In this document: one piece after another, positions 10,237 through 19,800 of the stretch | Numbering within the stretch: position 1 is the stretch's first letter | How the letters are laid out: every line of letters starts with the position of its first letter | Assembly (NCBI RefSeq): GCF_001913155.1 | Contig: NZ_CP018760.1 | Coordinates: 2,604,001-2,668,000 of the forward strand | From: Maribacter hydrothermalis | GTDB lineage: Bacteria; Bacteroidota; Bacteroidia; Flavobacteriales; Flavobacteriaceae | Direction of reading: 5' to 3' | DNA length: 64,000 nucleotides | Made by a program: the position numbers and the translations under genes | The notes under the pieces: model-generated | Databases searched by the model: none | The model's input: the letters and a program-made list of their open reading frames with translations, nothing else | Told to the model about the DNA's origin: nothing

Positions 10237-10244
10237 TATCTTTG
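10237..10244 (+). promoter_or_regulatory. Bacteroidota -7 box upstream of ruvB
   Basis: TATCTTTG matches the Bacteroidota -7 consensus TAnnTTTG. Its last base lies only 7 bases before the ruvB ATG, so the transcript would have almost no leader. No well-spaced -33 TTG is present (nearest at 10208-10210, too far). Confidence 0.5.
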
Positions 10245-10251
10245 TTAGCAT

Positions 10252-11274
10252 ATGAATGATTACTTAGACCCATCTTCTGAAGGTTTCTCTAATGAGGAAT
10301 TAGATATTGAAAGAGCTTTAAGACCTATAAATTTTGATGATTTTACAGGTCAGGAGCAGGTGTTGGAAAATCTTAAGGTTTTCGTGGAAGCGGCCAATAG
10401 AAGAGGTGAGGCGCTTGACCATACGTTGTTTCATGGCCCGCCAGGTTTAGGAAAAACTACATTGGCCAATATTTTGGCTAATGAGTTGGGTGTAGGTATT
10501 AAAATTACATCTGGTCCGGTTTTAGACAAACCAGGAGATTTAGCCGGGTTACTCACCAATTTAGATGAACGCGATGTATTGTTCATTGATGAAATACATA
10601 GATTAAGTCCTATTGTCGAAGAGTATTTGTATTCTGCAATGGAAGATTATAAAATTGATATCATGATCGAAACTGGACCAAATGCTCGTTCAGTTCAAAT
10701 TAATTTAAATCCGTTTACCTTAATTGGGGCCACTACTCGTTCAGGTTTGTTAACAGCACCTATGCGTGCTAGGTTCGGAATACAAAGTAGACTTCAATAT
10801 TATTCTACTGAATTGCTATCCACTATAGTTGAGCGTAGTGCCGAAATATTACGTGTACCAATTACACAAGAAGCTGCTATAGAAATTGCGGGAAGAAGTA
10901 GGGGTACACCTCGAATATGTAATGCACTTTTAAGGCGAGTTAGAGATTTTGCCGAGATTAAAGGCAATGGATCTATTGATATGGAAATTTCAAGGTTTAG
11001 TTTAAAGGCTTTAAATGTAGACGCCCATGGTCTTGATGAAATGGATAATAAAATTCTAACCACTATAATAGACAAGTTTAAAGGAGGTCCAGTGGGGATT
11101 ACCACTTTAGCTACTGCTGTTTCTGAAAGCGCTGAAACTATCGAGGAAGTATATGAACCTTTTTTAATTCAACAAGGTTTTATTATGAGAACTCCACGAG
11201 GACGAGAAGTGACGGAATTGGCCTATAAACACCTTGGAAAGGTAAAAGGAGGAATTCAACCTGGTTTATTTTGA
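10252..11274 (+). CDS. ruvB: Holliday junction branch-migration helicase RuvB
   Basis: AAA+ motor that, with RuvA, drives branch migration of Holliday junctions in recombinational repair. Walker A is at residues 62-70 (GPPGLGKTT) and Walker B at 111-114 (FIDE) followed by IHRL. The sensor region [18 protein letters not shown] and the C-terminal winged-helix domain ending [15 protein letters not shown] are intact. Length of 340 is normal. The partner ruvA is about 5 kb downstream after malic enzyme rather than adjacent. Its stop codon overlaps the TTG start of queG. Confidence 0.98.
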   Translation: MNDYLDPSSEGFSNEELDIERALRPINFDDFTGQEQVLENLKVFVEAANRRGEALDHTLFHGPPGLGKTTLANILANELGVGIKITSGPVLDKPGDLAGLLTNLDERDVLFIDEIHRLSPIVEEYLYSAMEDYKIDIMIETGPNARSVQINLNPFTLIGATTRSGLLTAPMRARFGIQSRLQYYSTELLSTIVERSAEILRVPITQEAAIEIAGRSRGTPRICNALLRRVRDFAEIKGNGSIDMEISRFSLKALNVDAHGLDEMDNKILTTIIDKFKGGPVGITTLATAVSESAETIEEVYEPFLIQQGFIMRTPRGREVTELAYKHLGKVKGGIQPGLF

Positions 11275-12197
11275 GTATCGATATAAAACAAAAATGGACC
11301 AATAGTATTAAAACCGAAGCCAAACGCCTCGGTTTTTTATCATGCGGTGTATCAAAAGCAAATTTTCTAGAGGAAGAAGCTCCAAGATTAGAAAAGTGGC
11401 TCAAAAAAAACATGAATGGCGAAATGAGCTATATGGCAAATCATTTCGATAAAAGATTAGATCCAACAAAATTAGTAGAAGGGTCTAAATCTGTGATTTC
11501 CCTTTTGTTAAATTATTATCCAGAAGAATCTCAAAACGAAGATTCTTATAAAATTTCTAAATATGCTTATGGGCAAGACTACCATCATATTATTAAAGTA
11601 AAATTAAGACAATTGCAAGAATTTATTTCGGAAGAAATAGGGGAAGTCAATGGGCGTGCATTTGTAGATTCGGCACCAGTTTTAGATAAAGCTTGGGCAG
11701 CCAAAAGCGGTTTAGGGTGGATCGGTAAAAATAGTAACCTTTTAACCCAACAGGTGGGTTCTTTTTATTTTATTGCTGAGCTAATTGTAGATATTGACTT
11801 AGAATATGATCATATAGTAACCGATCATTGCGGTACTTGTACAGCTTGTTTAGATGCTTGCCCTACACAAGCTATAGTGGAACCATATGTAGTTGACGGT
11901 AGCAAGTGTATATCTTATTTTACGATTGAATTAAAAAATGAACTGCCCAATGAAATGAAAGGTTCTTTTAATGATTGGATGTTTGGTTGCGACATATGCC
12001 AAGATGTTTGCCCTTGGAACCGATTTTCGAAACCACATAATGAACCATTGTTCAACCCTAATCCAGAATTGCTGTCCATGACTAAAAAAGATTGGGAAGA
12101 AATTACTGAAGATGTTTTTCAAAAAGTCTTTAAAAAGTCTGCGGTTAAACGAACTAAATTCTCGGGACTTACTAGAAATATTGATTTTTTAAAATAA
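11271..12197 (+). CDS. queG: Epoxyqueuosine reductase QueG
   Basis: Cobalamin- and iron-sulfur-dependent enzyme that reduces epoxyqueuosine to queuosine in the wobble base of certain tRNAs. Two ferredoxin-like cysteine clusters are complete: [12 protein letters not shown] with a later C in SKCISYF, and [10 protein letters not shown]. The N-terminal corrinoid-binding half includes [20 protein letters not shown], a family signature. Start is TTG at 11271, overlapping the ruvB stop (TTGA), which keeps the two genes translationally coupled; there is no nearby ATG that preserves the N-terminal helix. The 308-residue length is normal for Bacteroidota. Confidence 0.95.
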   Translation: MSIDIKQKWTNSIKTEAKRLGFLSCGVSKANFLEEEAPRLEKWLKKNMNGEMSYMANHFDKRLDPTKLVEGSKSVISLLLNYYPEESQNEDSYKISKYAYGQDYHHIIKVKLRQLQEFISEEIGEVNGRAFVDSAPVLDKAWAAKSGLGWIGKNSNLLTQQVGSFYFIAELIVDIDLEYDHIVTDHCGTCTACLDACPTQAIVEPYVVDGSKCISYFTIELKNELPNEMKGSFNDWMFGCDICQDVCPWNRFSKPHNEPLFNPNPELLSMTKKDWEEITEDVFQKVFKKSAVKRTKFSGLTRNIDFLK

Positions 12198-12365
12198 AAT
12201 AAGGTACTCAATCGTTTGCGAAATCTTTTATTTCCTGTAAAAGTGCTGCTAACAGTTAATTATATTATATTGCTTATAGGTAAATATTATGTAATTCTAA
12301 AAATTTTAATCTCCTAGGTAAGAATAGTGTAATTATTAGATCTAGTTTAAGAACCATAAGTGTAA

Positions 12366-13679
12366 ATGAAAATAAATAAACCAAGCCTTAGCTTTTGGCA
12401 GATTTTTAATATGAACGTTGGCTTTTTAGGTATCCAATATAGTTTTGGGCTTCAACAAACAGCCATAAATCCAATTTTTCTTTACTTAGGTGCCCCTGAA
12501 GATATGTTACCCATTTTAAATATTGCCGGCCCTGTAACAGGTTTAATAGTACAACCTATAATTGGTGCCATGTCAGATAAGACTTGGTCCGCCAAATGGG
12601 GTAGACGTAAACCTTATTTTTTAATTGGAGCAATTTTGGGAAGTTTGTGTTTGTTCGCTTTCCCCACAAGTCCGGTTTTATGGTTTGCTGTAGGATTACT
12701 TTGGATATTAGATGTAGGAAACAATATGGCAATGGAACCCTATCGAGCCTTTGTAGGTGATAAATTACCTGAAAAACAACTTAGTTTGGGTTATCAGATG
12801 CAGAGTTTATTCGTTGGCGCAGGTATACTTTTGGCTAACGGTTCAATAGTATTATTTCAATATTTATTTGGAGGTGACACCGTAGAAGCAGCAGGTACTA
12901 TTCCTACTTGGTTGTACTACTCATTTTATATTGGTGCTATTCTTTCTATAACAACTATCCTTTATTCAGTTTTAAAAACCCCTGAAATTCCGCCTTCATC
13001 AGAAGAATTGATAGCTATTAATAAAGCAAAATCTAAATCGTTAACTGAGCGTATAGCTTTGCCATTTAAGGAAATTACAGATTCCATAAAGAAAATGCCT
13101 ACATTTATGTGGAGGGTAGGGGCTGTGTATTTATTTCAATGGTATGCTCTATTTATTTACTGGCAGTATACTACACCTTTGTTCAAATTGACAATGGGTT
13201 ATTCAACGGGCGAAGCTGCTTCTCAGTCTGCGCAAATGAGTTTAACTTATAATATAGTTACTATGGTAGTTGCCTTGGCTTTGGTGCCCTTGACATTGAA
13301 ATTTGGCGGTAAAAAAATATATGCATTAAGCTTGTTCGGTACGGCTATCTCTTTATTCGCAATTCCTTATATTACAAATCCAATTATGGTTTTGGTACCT
13401 ATGGTGCTTTTTGGCATAGGTTGGGCGGCAATGATGGGTATACCTTATACAATGGTATCAAAAGTGGTTCCGCAAGAAAGGCGTGGTGTATATATGGGTA
13501 TTCTAAATATGATGATCGTAATTCCAATGGGTATAGAGACCCTTACTTTCGGACCAATTTATAAGTACTTGCTTGGTAATAATGCTATAAATGCTATGCT
13601 GTTTGCAGGTGTATTTTTTACTATCTCAGGATTTTTGGCATTGCGCTTAAATGTATCAAACAAAGAGAAGGTGGTTTAG
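12366..13679 (+). CDS. MFS transporter, SLC45/GPH-like sugar symporter family
   Basis: Twelve-helix major facilitator of 437 residues. After the second helix it has the motif GAMSDKTWSAKWGRRKPYF, the DxxS/GRRxP pattern typical of SLC45-type sucrose or maltose proton symporters and their bacterial relatives; the equivalent position in the second half is QERRGVYMGI. Bacteroidota homologues are often beside maltose or starch genes, but here no sugar gene is near, so the substrate is unknown. It is preceded by 168 bases with no recognisable feature and followed by the malic enzyme gene 126 bases later. Confidence 0.82.
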   Translation: MKINKPSLSFWQIFNMNVGFLGIQYSFGLQQTAINPIFLYLGAPEDMLPILNIAGPVTGLIVQPIIGAMSDKTWSAKWGRRKPYFLIGAILGSLCLFAFPTSPVLWFAVGLLWILDVGNNMAMEPYRAFVGDKLPEKQLSLGYQMQSLFVGAGILLANGSIVLFQYLFGGDTVEAAGTIPTWLYYSFYIGAILSITTILYSVLKTPEIPPSSEELIAINKAKSKSLTERIALPFKEITDSIKKMPTFMWRVGAVYLFQWYALFIYWQYTTPLFKLTMGYSTGEAASQSAQMSLTYNIVTMVVALALVPLTLKFGGKKIYALSLFGTAISLFAIPYITNPIMVLVPMVLFGIGWAAMMGIPYTMVSKVVPQERRGVYMGILNMMIVIPMGIETLTFGPIYKYLLGNNAINAMLFAGVFFTISGFLALRLNVSNKEKVV

Positions 13680-13805
13680 TCGTATTAATATAATGGGCTT
13701 TTGATTATCAAAAACATCACTATTTATTTTCTTTGTATAAAAACTAATCTGCTTAACACTTTATTGTAGAATACCTTTAAATTTGATGTTTTAATATAGA
13801 AGAAT

Positions 13806-16100
13806 ATGAGCAAGGAAAAACAAAGAAGGGAAGCCCTTATTTACCACGCTAAACCACAGCCAGGTAAGATTAAAATTGTACCTACAAAACCTTATAGTAC
13901 GCAACGGGATCTTGCTCTAGCTTACTCGCCTGGTGTAGCTGAGCCTTGTTTAGAAATCGCCAAGGATAAAGATAACGCCTATAAATATACATCTAAGGGT
14001 AACTTGGTTGCTATTATTTCTAACGGTACAGCTGTTTTAGGGTTGGGTAATATTGGTCCTGAAGCTTCAAAACCTGTAATGGAAGGTAAAGGTCTTCTTT
14101 TTAAAATTTTTGCGGATATTGATGGTATTGATATTGAAGTAGATACGGAAGATGTAGATAAGTTTATAGAAACAGTAAAAATGATCGCTCCAACTTTTGG
14201 AGGTATTAATCTTGAAGATATAAAAGCTCCCGAAGCGTTTGAAATTGAACGTAGATTAAAAGAGGAGCTCGATATTCCGGTAATGCACGATGATCAGCAC
14301 GGTACCGCAATTATATCTGCGGCTGCGTTGTTAAATGCATTGGAAATTGCCAAAAAAAAGATAGAAGAGGTTCGTATTGTAATTAGCGGTGCGGGTGCTG
14401 CTGCAGTGTCATGTACTAAACTATATAAAGCTTTTGGGGCAAAAGCTGAAAATATTGTCATGTTAGACAGTAAAGGTGTTATTAGAAAGGATGCCGATAA
14501 TTTATCACCAGCGAAGAAAGAATTTGCTACGGATAGAAAAATTGATACGCTAGATGAAGCAATGGTAAATGCCGATGTTTTTATTGGACTTTCTATTGCC
14601 AATGTCGTAACACCAGAAATGTTATTATCTATGGCTAAAAGCCCTATTGTTTTTGCCATGGCCAATCCGGATCCTGAAATTGCTTACGATTTAGCAGTTG
14701 CTACTCGAAAAGATATTATTATGGCAACGGGCCGATCGGATCATCCTAATCAAGTAAATAATGTTTTAGGTTTTCCTTTTATTTTTAGAGGAGCACTAGA
14801 TGTTAGAGCAACTGCTATTAACGAGGCTATGAAAATGGCGGCAGTTAAAGCATTGGCCAATTTAACAAAACAACCAGTGCCTGAGCAAGTAAATATTGCT
14901 TACGGTGAAACAAGGTTAACTTTTGGTAGAGAATATATTATTCCAAAACCATTTGATCAACGTTTAATTTACGAAGTGCCACCGGCTGTAGCAAAAGCTG
15001 CTATTGAAAGTGGTGTTGCCAAAGCTCCAATTCAAGATTGGGATAAATATCGTGAAGAGTTAATGCTTCGGTCTGGTAACGATAATAAAGTAGTTCGACT
15101 TTTACATGGTAGAGCACGTTCTAACTCTAAGAAAATTGTTTTTGCCGAAGCAGATCATTTAGATGTGTTAAAAGCAGCACAAATTGTTCACGAGGAAGGT
15201 ATAGCTGAACCAATTCTTTTAGGCCGTAAAGAAATTATTCTTGAGTTAAAAAAAGAACTAGAGTTCGATGCGGATATCACCATTATTGACCCAATGGCAG
15301 AAGAATTTGATGAACGTCATATTCGCTATGCCACTAAATATTGGGAAAGCCGTAAAAGAAGTGGTGTTACTTTTTATAGTGCAAAAATAAAAATGCGCGA
15401 GCGAAATTATTTTGGAGCTATGATGGTGCTTGAAGGTGATGCCGATGGTATGATATCTGGGTATTCTAGAGCTTACCCTACAGTGGTGAAACCAATTTTA
15501 GAAGTTATAGGCCGGGCAACTGGTGTTAAGAAAGTTGCAACAGTGAATATTATGATTACCGAAAGGGGCCCCTTATTCCTAGCGGACACCTCCATAAATA
15601 TAGAACCAAATGCAGAAGAATTAGCAGAAATTGCGCAAATGACTGCAAATGTTGCTTCTACTTTTGGGTTTGATCCTGTTTTGGCTATGTTGAGCTATGC
15701 CAACTTTGGTTCATCAACACACCCTAATGCTAGAAAAGTAAGAGAGGCAGTTCGTATTTTACACGAAACCACTCCCGATTTGGTTGTTGATGGTGAAATT
15801 CAAACAGATTTTGCATTGAACAAGGAACTTCATGAAAGTAAATTCCCTTTTTCTAAATTAGCCGGAAGAAAGGTAAACACCTTAATTTTTCCGAACTTAG
15901 AATCGGCAAATATCACATATAAGCTACTTAAAGAATTAAATAAGGCAGATTCCATAGGACCAATTATGGTGGGCTTAAGAAAATCTGTTCATATAATGCA
16001 ATTAGGCGCTAGTGTTGATGAAATAGTAAATATGGCGGCAGTAGCTGTAATAGATGCACAAGAACGAGAAAAGCGTAAAAAAGCTAAGGAAACCAAATAA
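13806..16100 (+). CDS. maeB: NADP-dependent malic enzyme with phosphotransacetylase-like tail (MaeB)
   Basis: Converts malate to pyruvate and CO2 while making NADPH. The N-terminal catalytic domain (about 1-165) includes TQRDLALAYSPGVAEPC and MHDDQHGTAII; the Rossmann domain (about 165-420) has VVISGAGAAAVSC. From about residue 430 a phosphate acetyltransferase-like domain follows, which in the MaeB class is regulatory (acetyl-CoA binding) rather than catalytic. Full length at 764 residues. It stands between an MFS transporter and ruvA, with an inverted repeat just downstream. Confidence 0.96.
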   Translation: MSKEKQRREALIYHAKPQPGKIKIVPTKPYSTQRDLALAYSPGVAEPCLEIAKDKDNAYKYTSKGNLVAIISNGTAVLGLGNIGPEASKPVMEGKGLLFKIFADIDGIDIEVDTEDVDKFIETVKMIAPTFGGINLEDIKAPEAFEIERRLKEELDIPVMHDDQHGTAIISAAALLNALEIAKKKIEEVRIVISGAGAAAVSCTKLYKAFGAKAENIVMLDSKGVIRKDADNLSPAKKEFATDRKIDTLDEAMVNADVFIGLSIANVVTPEMLLSMAKSPIVFAMANPDPEIAYDLAVATRKDIIMATGRSDHPNQVNNVLGFPFIFRGALDVRATAINEAMKMAAVKALANLTKQPVPEQVNIAYGETRLTFGREYIIPKPFDQRLIYEVPPAVAKAAIESGVAKAPIQDWDKYREELMLRSGNDNKVVRLLHGRARSNSKKIVFAEADHLDVLKAAQIVHEEGIAEPILLGRKEIILELKKELEFDADITIIDPMAEEFDERHIRYATKYWESRKRSGVTFYSAKIKMRERNYFGAMMVLEGDADGMISGYSRAYPTVVKPILEVIGRATGVKKVATVNIMITERGPLFLADTSINIEPNAEELAEIAQMTANVASTFGFDPVLAMLSYANFGSSTHPNARKVREAVRILHETTPDLVVDGEIQTDFALNKELHESKFPFSKLAGRKVNTLIFPNLESANITYKLLKELNKADSIGPIMVGLRKSVHIMQLGASVDEIVNMAAVAVIDAQEREKRKKAKETK

Positions 16101-16120
16101 CTAACTTTTAATACTGTATG

Positions 16121-16157
16121 AATAGGGAAATGAGTAAGCATACTTTATTTCCCTATT
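16121..16157 (+). terminator. Stem-loop between maeB and ruvA
   Basis: AATAGGGAAAT (16121-16131) pairs with ATTTCCCTATT (16147-16157), and the loop can add an inner AGTA/TACT helix. The following T-run is weak, so this may be a partial terminator or mRNA-stabilising hairpin. Confidence 0.55.
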
Positions 16158-16171
16158 TAATTTAAAGTCAT

Positions 16172-16753
16172 ATGATACATCACTTAAGAGGTAAACTAGT
16201 AGAAAAAAATCCAACCCATGTAATTATTGAATGTGGTGGGGTTGGTTATTTTGTAAATATCTCTTTGAATACATTTTCAAAATTACTAGAACAGGAGAAT
16301 ATCTCGCTATTTACTCATCTTCAAGTGAAAGAAGATTCGCATACATTATTCGGATTTGTAGAAAAATTTGAACGTGAAATTTTTCTATTATTACTATCGG
16401 TTTCAGGAATTGGATCAAGTATTGCCAGAACCATGCTTTCGTCCATGTCACCTACACAAGTTAGAGATGCCATAGCTAATGGAGATGTAGCCTCTATACA
16501 GGCTGTCAAAGGAATAGGTGCGAAAACTGCCCAACGTGCTATTTTGGACCTCAGAGATAAGGTATTAAAAGTTTACGATATAGATGAACTTTCGCTAACC
16601 GCAAACAATACAAATAAAGATGAAGCGTTATCTGCTTTAGAAGTTCTAGGCTTCGCACGTAAACAGGCAGAGAGGGTTGTCGATAAAGTGCTTAGTCAAG
16701 ATGCTTCCTTAAGCGTGGAGAACATAATTAAACTTGCGCTCAAAAATTTGTAA
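16172..16753 (+). CDS. ruvA: Holliday junction complex subunit RuvA
   Basis: DNA-binding subunit that tetramerises on Holliday junctions and recruits RuvB. The OB-fold N-terminus begins MIHHLRGKLVEKNPTHVIIE and continues with ECGGVGYFVNIS; two helix-hairpin-helix motifs follow (LLLSVSGIGSSIARTMLS and IQAVKGIGAKTAQRAILDL, residues about 72-125), then the flexible linker and the C-terminal RuvB-interacting three-helix domain (about 147-193). Length of 193 is normal. The sprA frame opens inside its last codons. Confidence 0.98.
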   Translation: MIHHLRGKLVEKNPTHVIIECGGVGYFVNISLNTFSKLLEQENISLFTHLQVKEDSHTLFGFVEKFEREIFLLLLSVSGIGSSIARTMLSSMSPTQVRDAIANGDVASIQAVKGIGAKTAQRAILDLRDKVLKVYDIDELSLTANNTNKDEALSALEVLGFARKQAERVVDKVLSQDASLSVENIIKLALKNL

Positions 16754-16818
16754 TAAGTTTAAAAATCGGGGCAATTAAAAATCTTAAATCTTTTTTTAAG
16801 TATATCTTTCTTTTCTGC

Positions 16819-19800
16819 TTGTTTTTTGGGACTATGACTTTGGTCGTAGCGCAAGAAACGGAGGAACAAGAAATCGATTCTGTAAAAACAGGATTCGACC
16901 TAGGTCGTATTCTACTTGAAAATCCAGATAGTATTGTATCTAAGTATATCTATGATCCTAAATTAGATCGTTATATTTATAATGAGAGTGTTGGTGATTT
17001 TAATATAGGATACCCTATTATTCTTACTCCGGATCAATACTTTAAACTTATTGAAAAGGAAGGAATTAAATCGTACTTCAAGGAAAAATCCGACGCATAT
17101 TCTGGTAAAAAAGAAGGAAGCGAAGAGGCTCGTAAAAACTTACTTCCAAATTTTTATGTAAACAATAATTTTTTCACTTCAATTTTTGGAGGTAATTCAA
17201 TAGAAATTATTCCGCAAGGTTCTGTGGCAATGGACTTAGGGGTTATTTGGCAAAAAAATGATAATCCTTCACTTTCACCGCGTAATAGAACTAACCTTTC
17301 TTTCGATTTTGATCAGCGCATTAGTCTTAGTATGTTAGGTAAAATTGGGGAGCGTTTACAGGTTACTGCAAATTATGATACAGAAGCCACTTTCGATTTT
17401 CAGAATATTGTAAAGCTAGACTATACACCTACAGAAGATGATATTATACAGTCTATAGAAGTTGGTAATGTTAACATGCCATTAAACAGTTCTTTAATTA
17501 CAGGAGCCCAGAGTTTATTTGGTGTAAAGACTAAATTACAATTTGGTAAAACTTCCGTTACTGCGGTGTTTTCTGAACAACGTTCTCAAAATAATACTGT
17601 GGTTGCACAAGGTGGTGGAACATTAAATGAATTTTCTTTAACTGCTTTAGATTATGATGAGAACAGACACTTCTTTTTAGCGCAGTATTTTAGGGATAAC
17701 TATGATAGAGCATTGTCTACATACCCGTATGTACAGAGTCAAGTTCAAATAACGAGAATAGAAGTCTGGGTTACCAACAGAAGTCAACAGACCTTAAATG
17801 TTCGTAATGTTGTCGCAATTCAAGATTTGGGTGAACCTAATAGAGATAAAACTAGGGTTGGTCAAAATAACGGAAATAGCGCTGGGTTTTTTAATGGTCC
17901 AACCGATTTAAGACCTAGAAACAAAGCCAATGATTATGACCCTTCTTTAATAGGGAATGGTGGGGCATTAAATGATAATATTAGAGAAATTGCAACTGTC
18001 GAGAGTGGATTTAATGGAGGTAGTTTTTCTGGGGGATATAATCCTAATCAAGGTTTTGATTATGCACTGTTAGAGAATGCGAGAAAGTTGGAACAAGGTA
18101 GAGATTTTGAATATAATACTCAATTAGGCTATATCTCTTTAAATCAAAGATTAAGTAATGATGAAGTTTTAGGTGTTGCGTTTCAATATACTTTTCAAGG
18201 GGAAGTTTTTCAGGTTGGTGAGTTTGCTAATGGTGGTCTAGAGGCTACAACTATCTCACAAGGTGCAAATCCTATTATTGAAAACAATACACTTATACTT
18301 AAATTATTAAAAAGTAATATCACCAACATCAATGATCCTATTTGGGATTTAATGATGAAGAATATTTATGCTACAGGTGCATTCCGTTTAAGTCAAGACG
18401 ATTTTAAATTGAATATTTTATATTCTGACCCAACACCTAGAAATTATATTACTCCTATAGAAGAAGGTCCTGGTACTGGTTGGCCAGAAGGGTTAGAGGA
18501 GCGTATACTGTTAAACGTTTTTAATTTAGATCGTTTAAATGTCTACAATGATATACAACCTGGTGGAGACGGATTTTTCGATTTTGTGCCCGGACAGACG
18601 ATAGATGTGCAAGGCGGCAGAATTATTTTTACTAAAGTAGAACCGTTTGGTCAGTTTTTATTCGAAGAATTAGAAAACGGTAATAGTGGGCAGTATAATA
18701 ATACGTCGGCATATAATGCAAACCAAGAACAGTATGTATTTAGGGATATGTACGAGTTGACAAAAGCGGCTGCATTACAAGATCCAGAAAAGAATAAATT
18801 TATATTAAAAGGTAACTATAAATCGGAAGGTAGTAACGGTATTCCAATAGGTGCGTTTAATGTTCCTAGAGGTTCTGTTCGGGTTACCGCTGGTGGGCGT
18901 CAATTACAAGAAGGTATTGATTATACGGTAAATTATCAGGCTGGTACGGTTCAGATATTAGATCCTAGCTTAGAGGCTTCAAATGTGCCAATCAATATTT
19001 CTGTTGAGAATAACGCGGTATTTGGACAACAAACGCGTCGCTTTACAGGTGTTAACGTTGAGCATCAAATCAGTGAAAATTTTATGCTTGGGGGTACATT
19101 GCTGAATTTAAATGAACGCCCGTTAACTCAAAAATCTAATTATGGGGTTGAACCGGTTAACAATACTATATTTGGTCTAAACGGTAATTTTTCTACAGAG
19201 GTGCCGTGGCTTACACGTATGGTCAACAAGCTGCCAAATATTGATACGGATGTTCCATCGAATGTTTCTATACGGGCAGAGATGGCCATGTTAAAACCCA
19301 ATTCTCCGAAAAATGCAGATTTTGATGGTGAAACAACTACCTATTTAGATGATTTTGAAGGTGCACAGGCATTAATAGATATCAGAGCATCGTTAGGATG
19401 GTCCTTAGCAAGTATGCCCCTTGAATTTGGTATTGGGGGCAATCAACTTTATGGTAGCTCACCAGAAGATCCAGATAACTTATTAAATGGTCATGGTAGG
19501 GCAAAACTGTCTTGGTATACTATAGATCCTATTTTTTATACCAACCAAAGACCTGCAGGTATAAGTGATGATGATCTTTCCATAAATCCTACACGTAGAA
19601 TTTTTATTGATGAAGTATTTCCGCAGACTGATGTTGCTCAAGGGCAAACACAGGTTCAAGGTACATTGGATATGGTGTATTATCCTGCAACAAAAGGTCC
19701 GTACAATAACAATCCTAGTTTTGAAACTGAACTGCCAACTGATAAGTGGGGTGGAATGATGCGTTCGTTAAGCAGCACCGATTTTGAACAAAGTAATGTA

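Noticed and set aside
12198-12365. AT-rich gap before the MFS transporter as a possible regulatory region or riboswitch
   Set aside because: No stable structure, promoter consensus or coding frame could be supported by eye.
13772-13779. Possible -7 box TACCTTTA before maeB
   Set aside because: The final G is missing and no TTG lies at the right spacing, so I did not call a promoter.
14294-14665. Minus-strand 123-residue frame inside maeB
   Set aside because: Shadow frame of a confidently assigned gene, with no domain and repetitive Ala/Ser/Ile composition expected from antisense reading.
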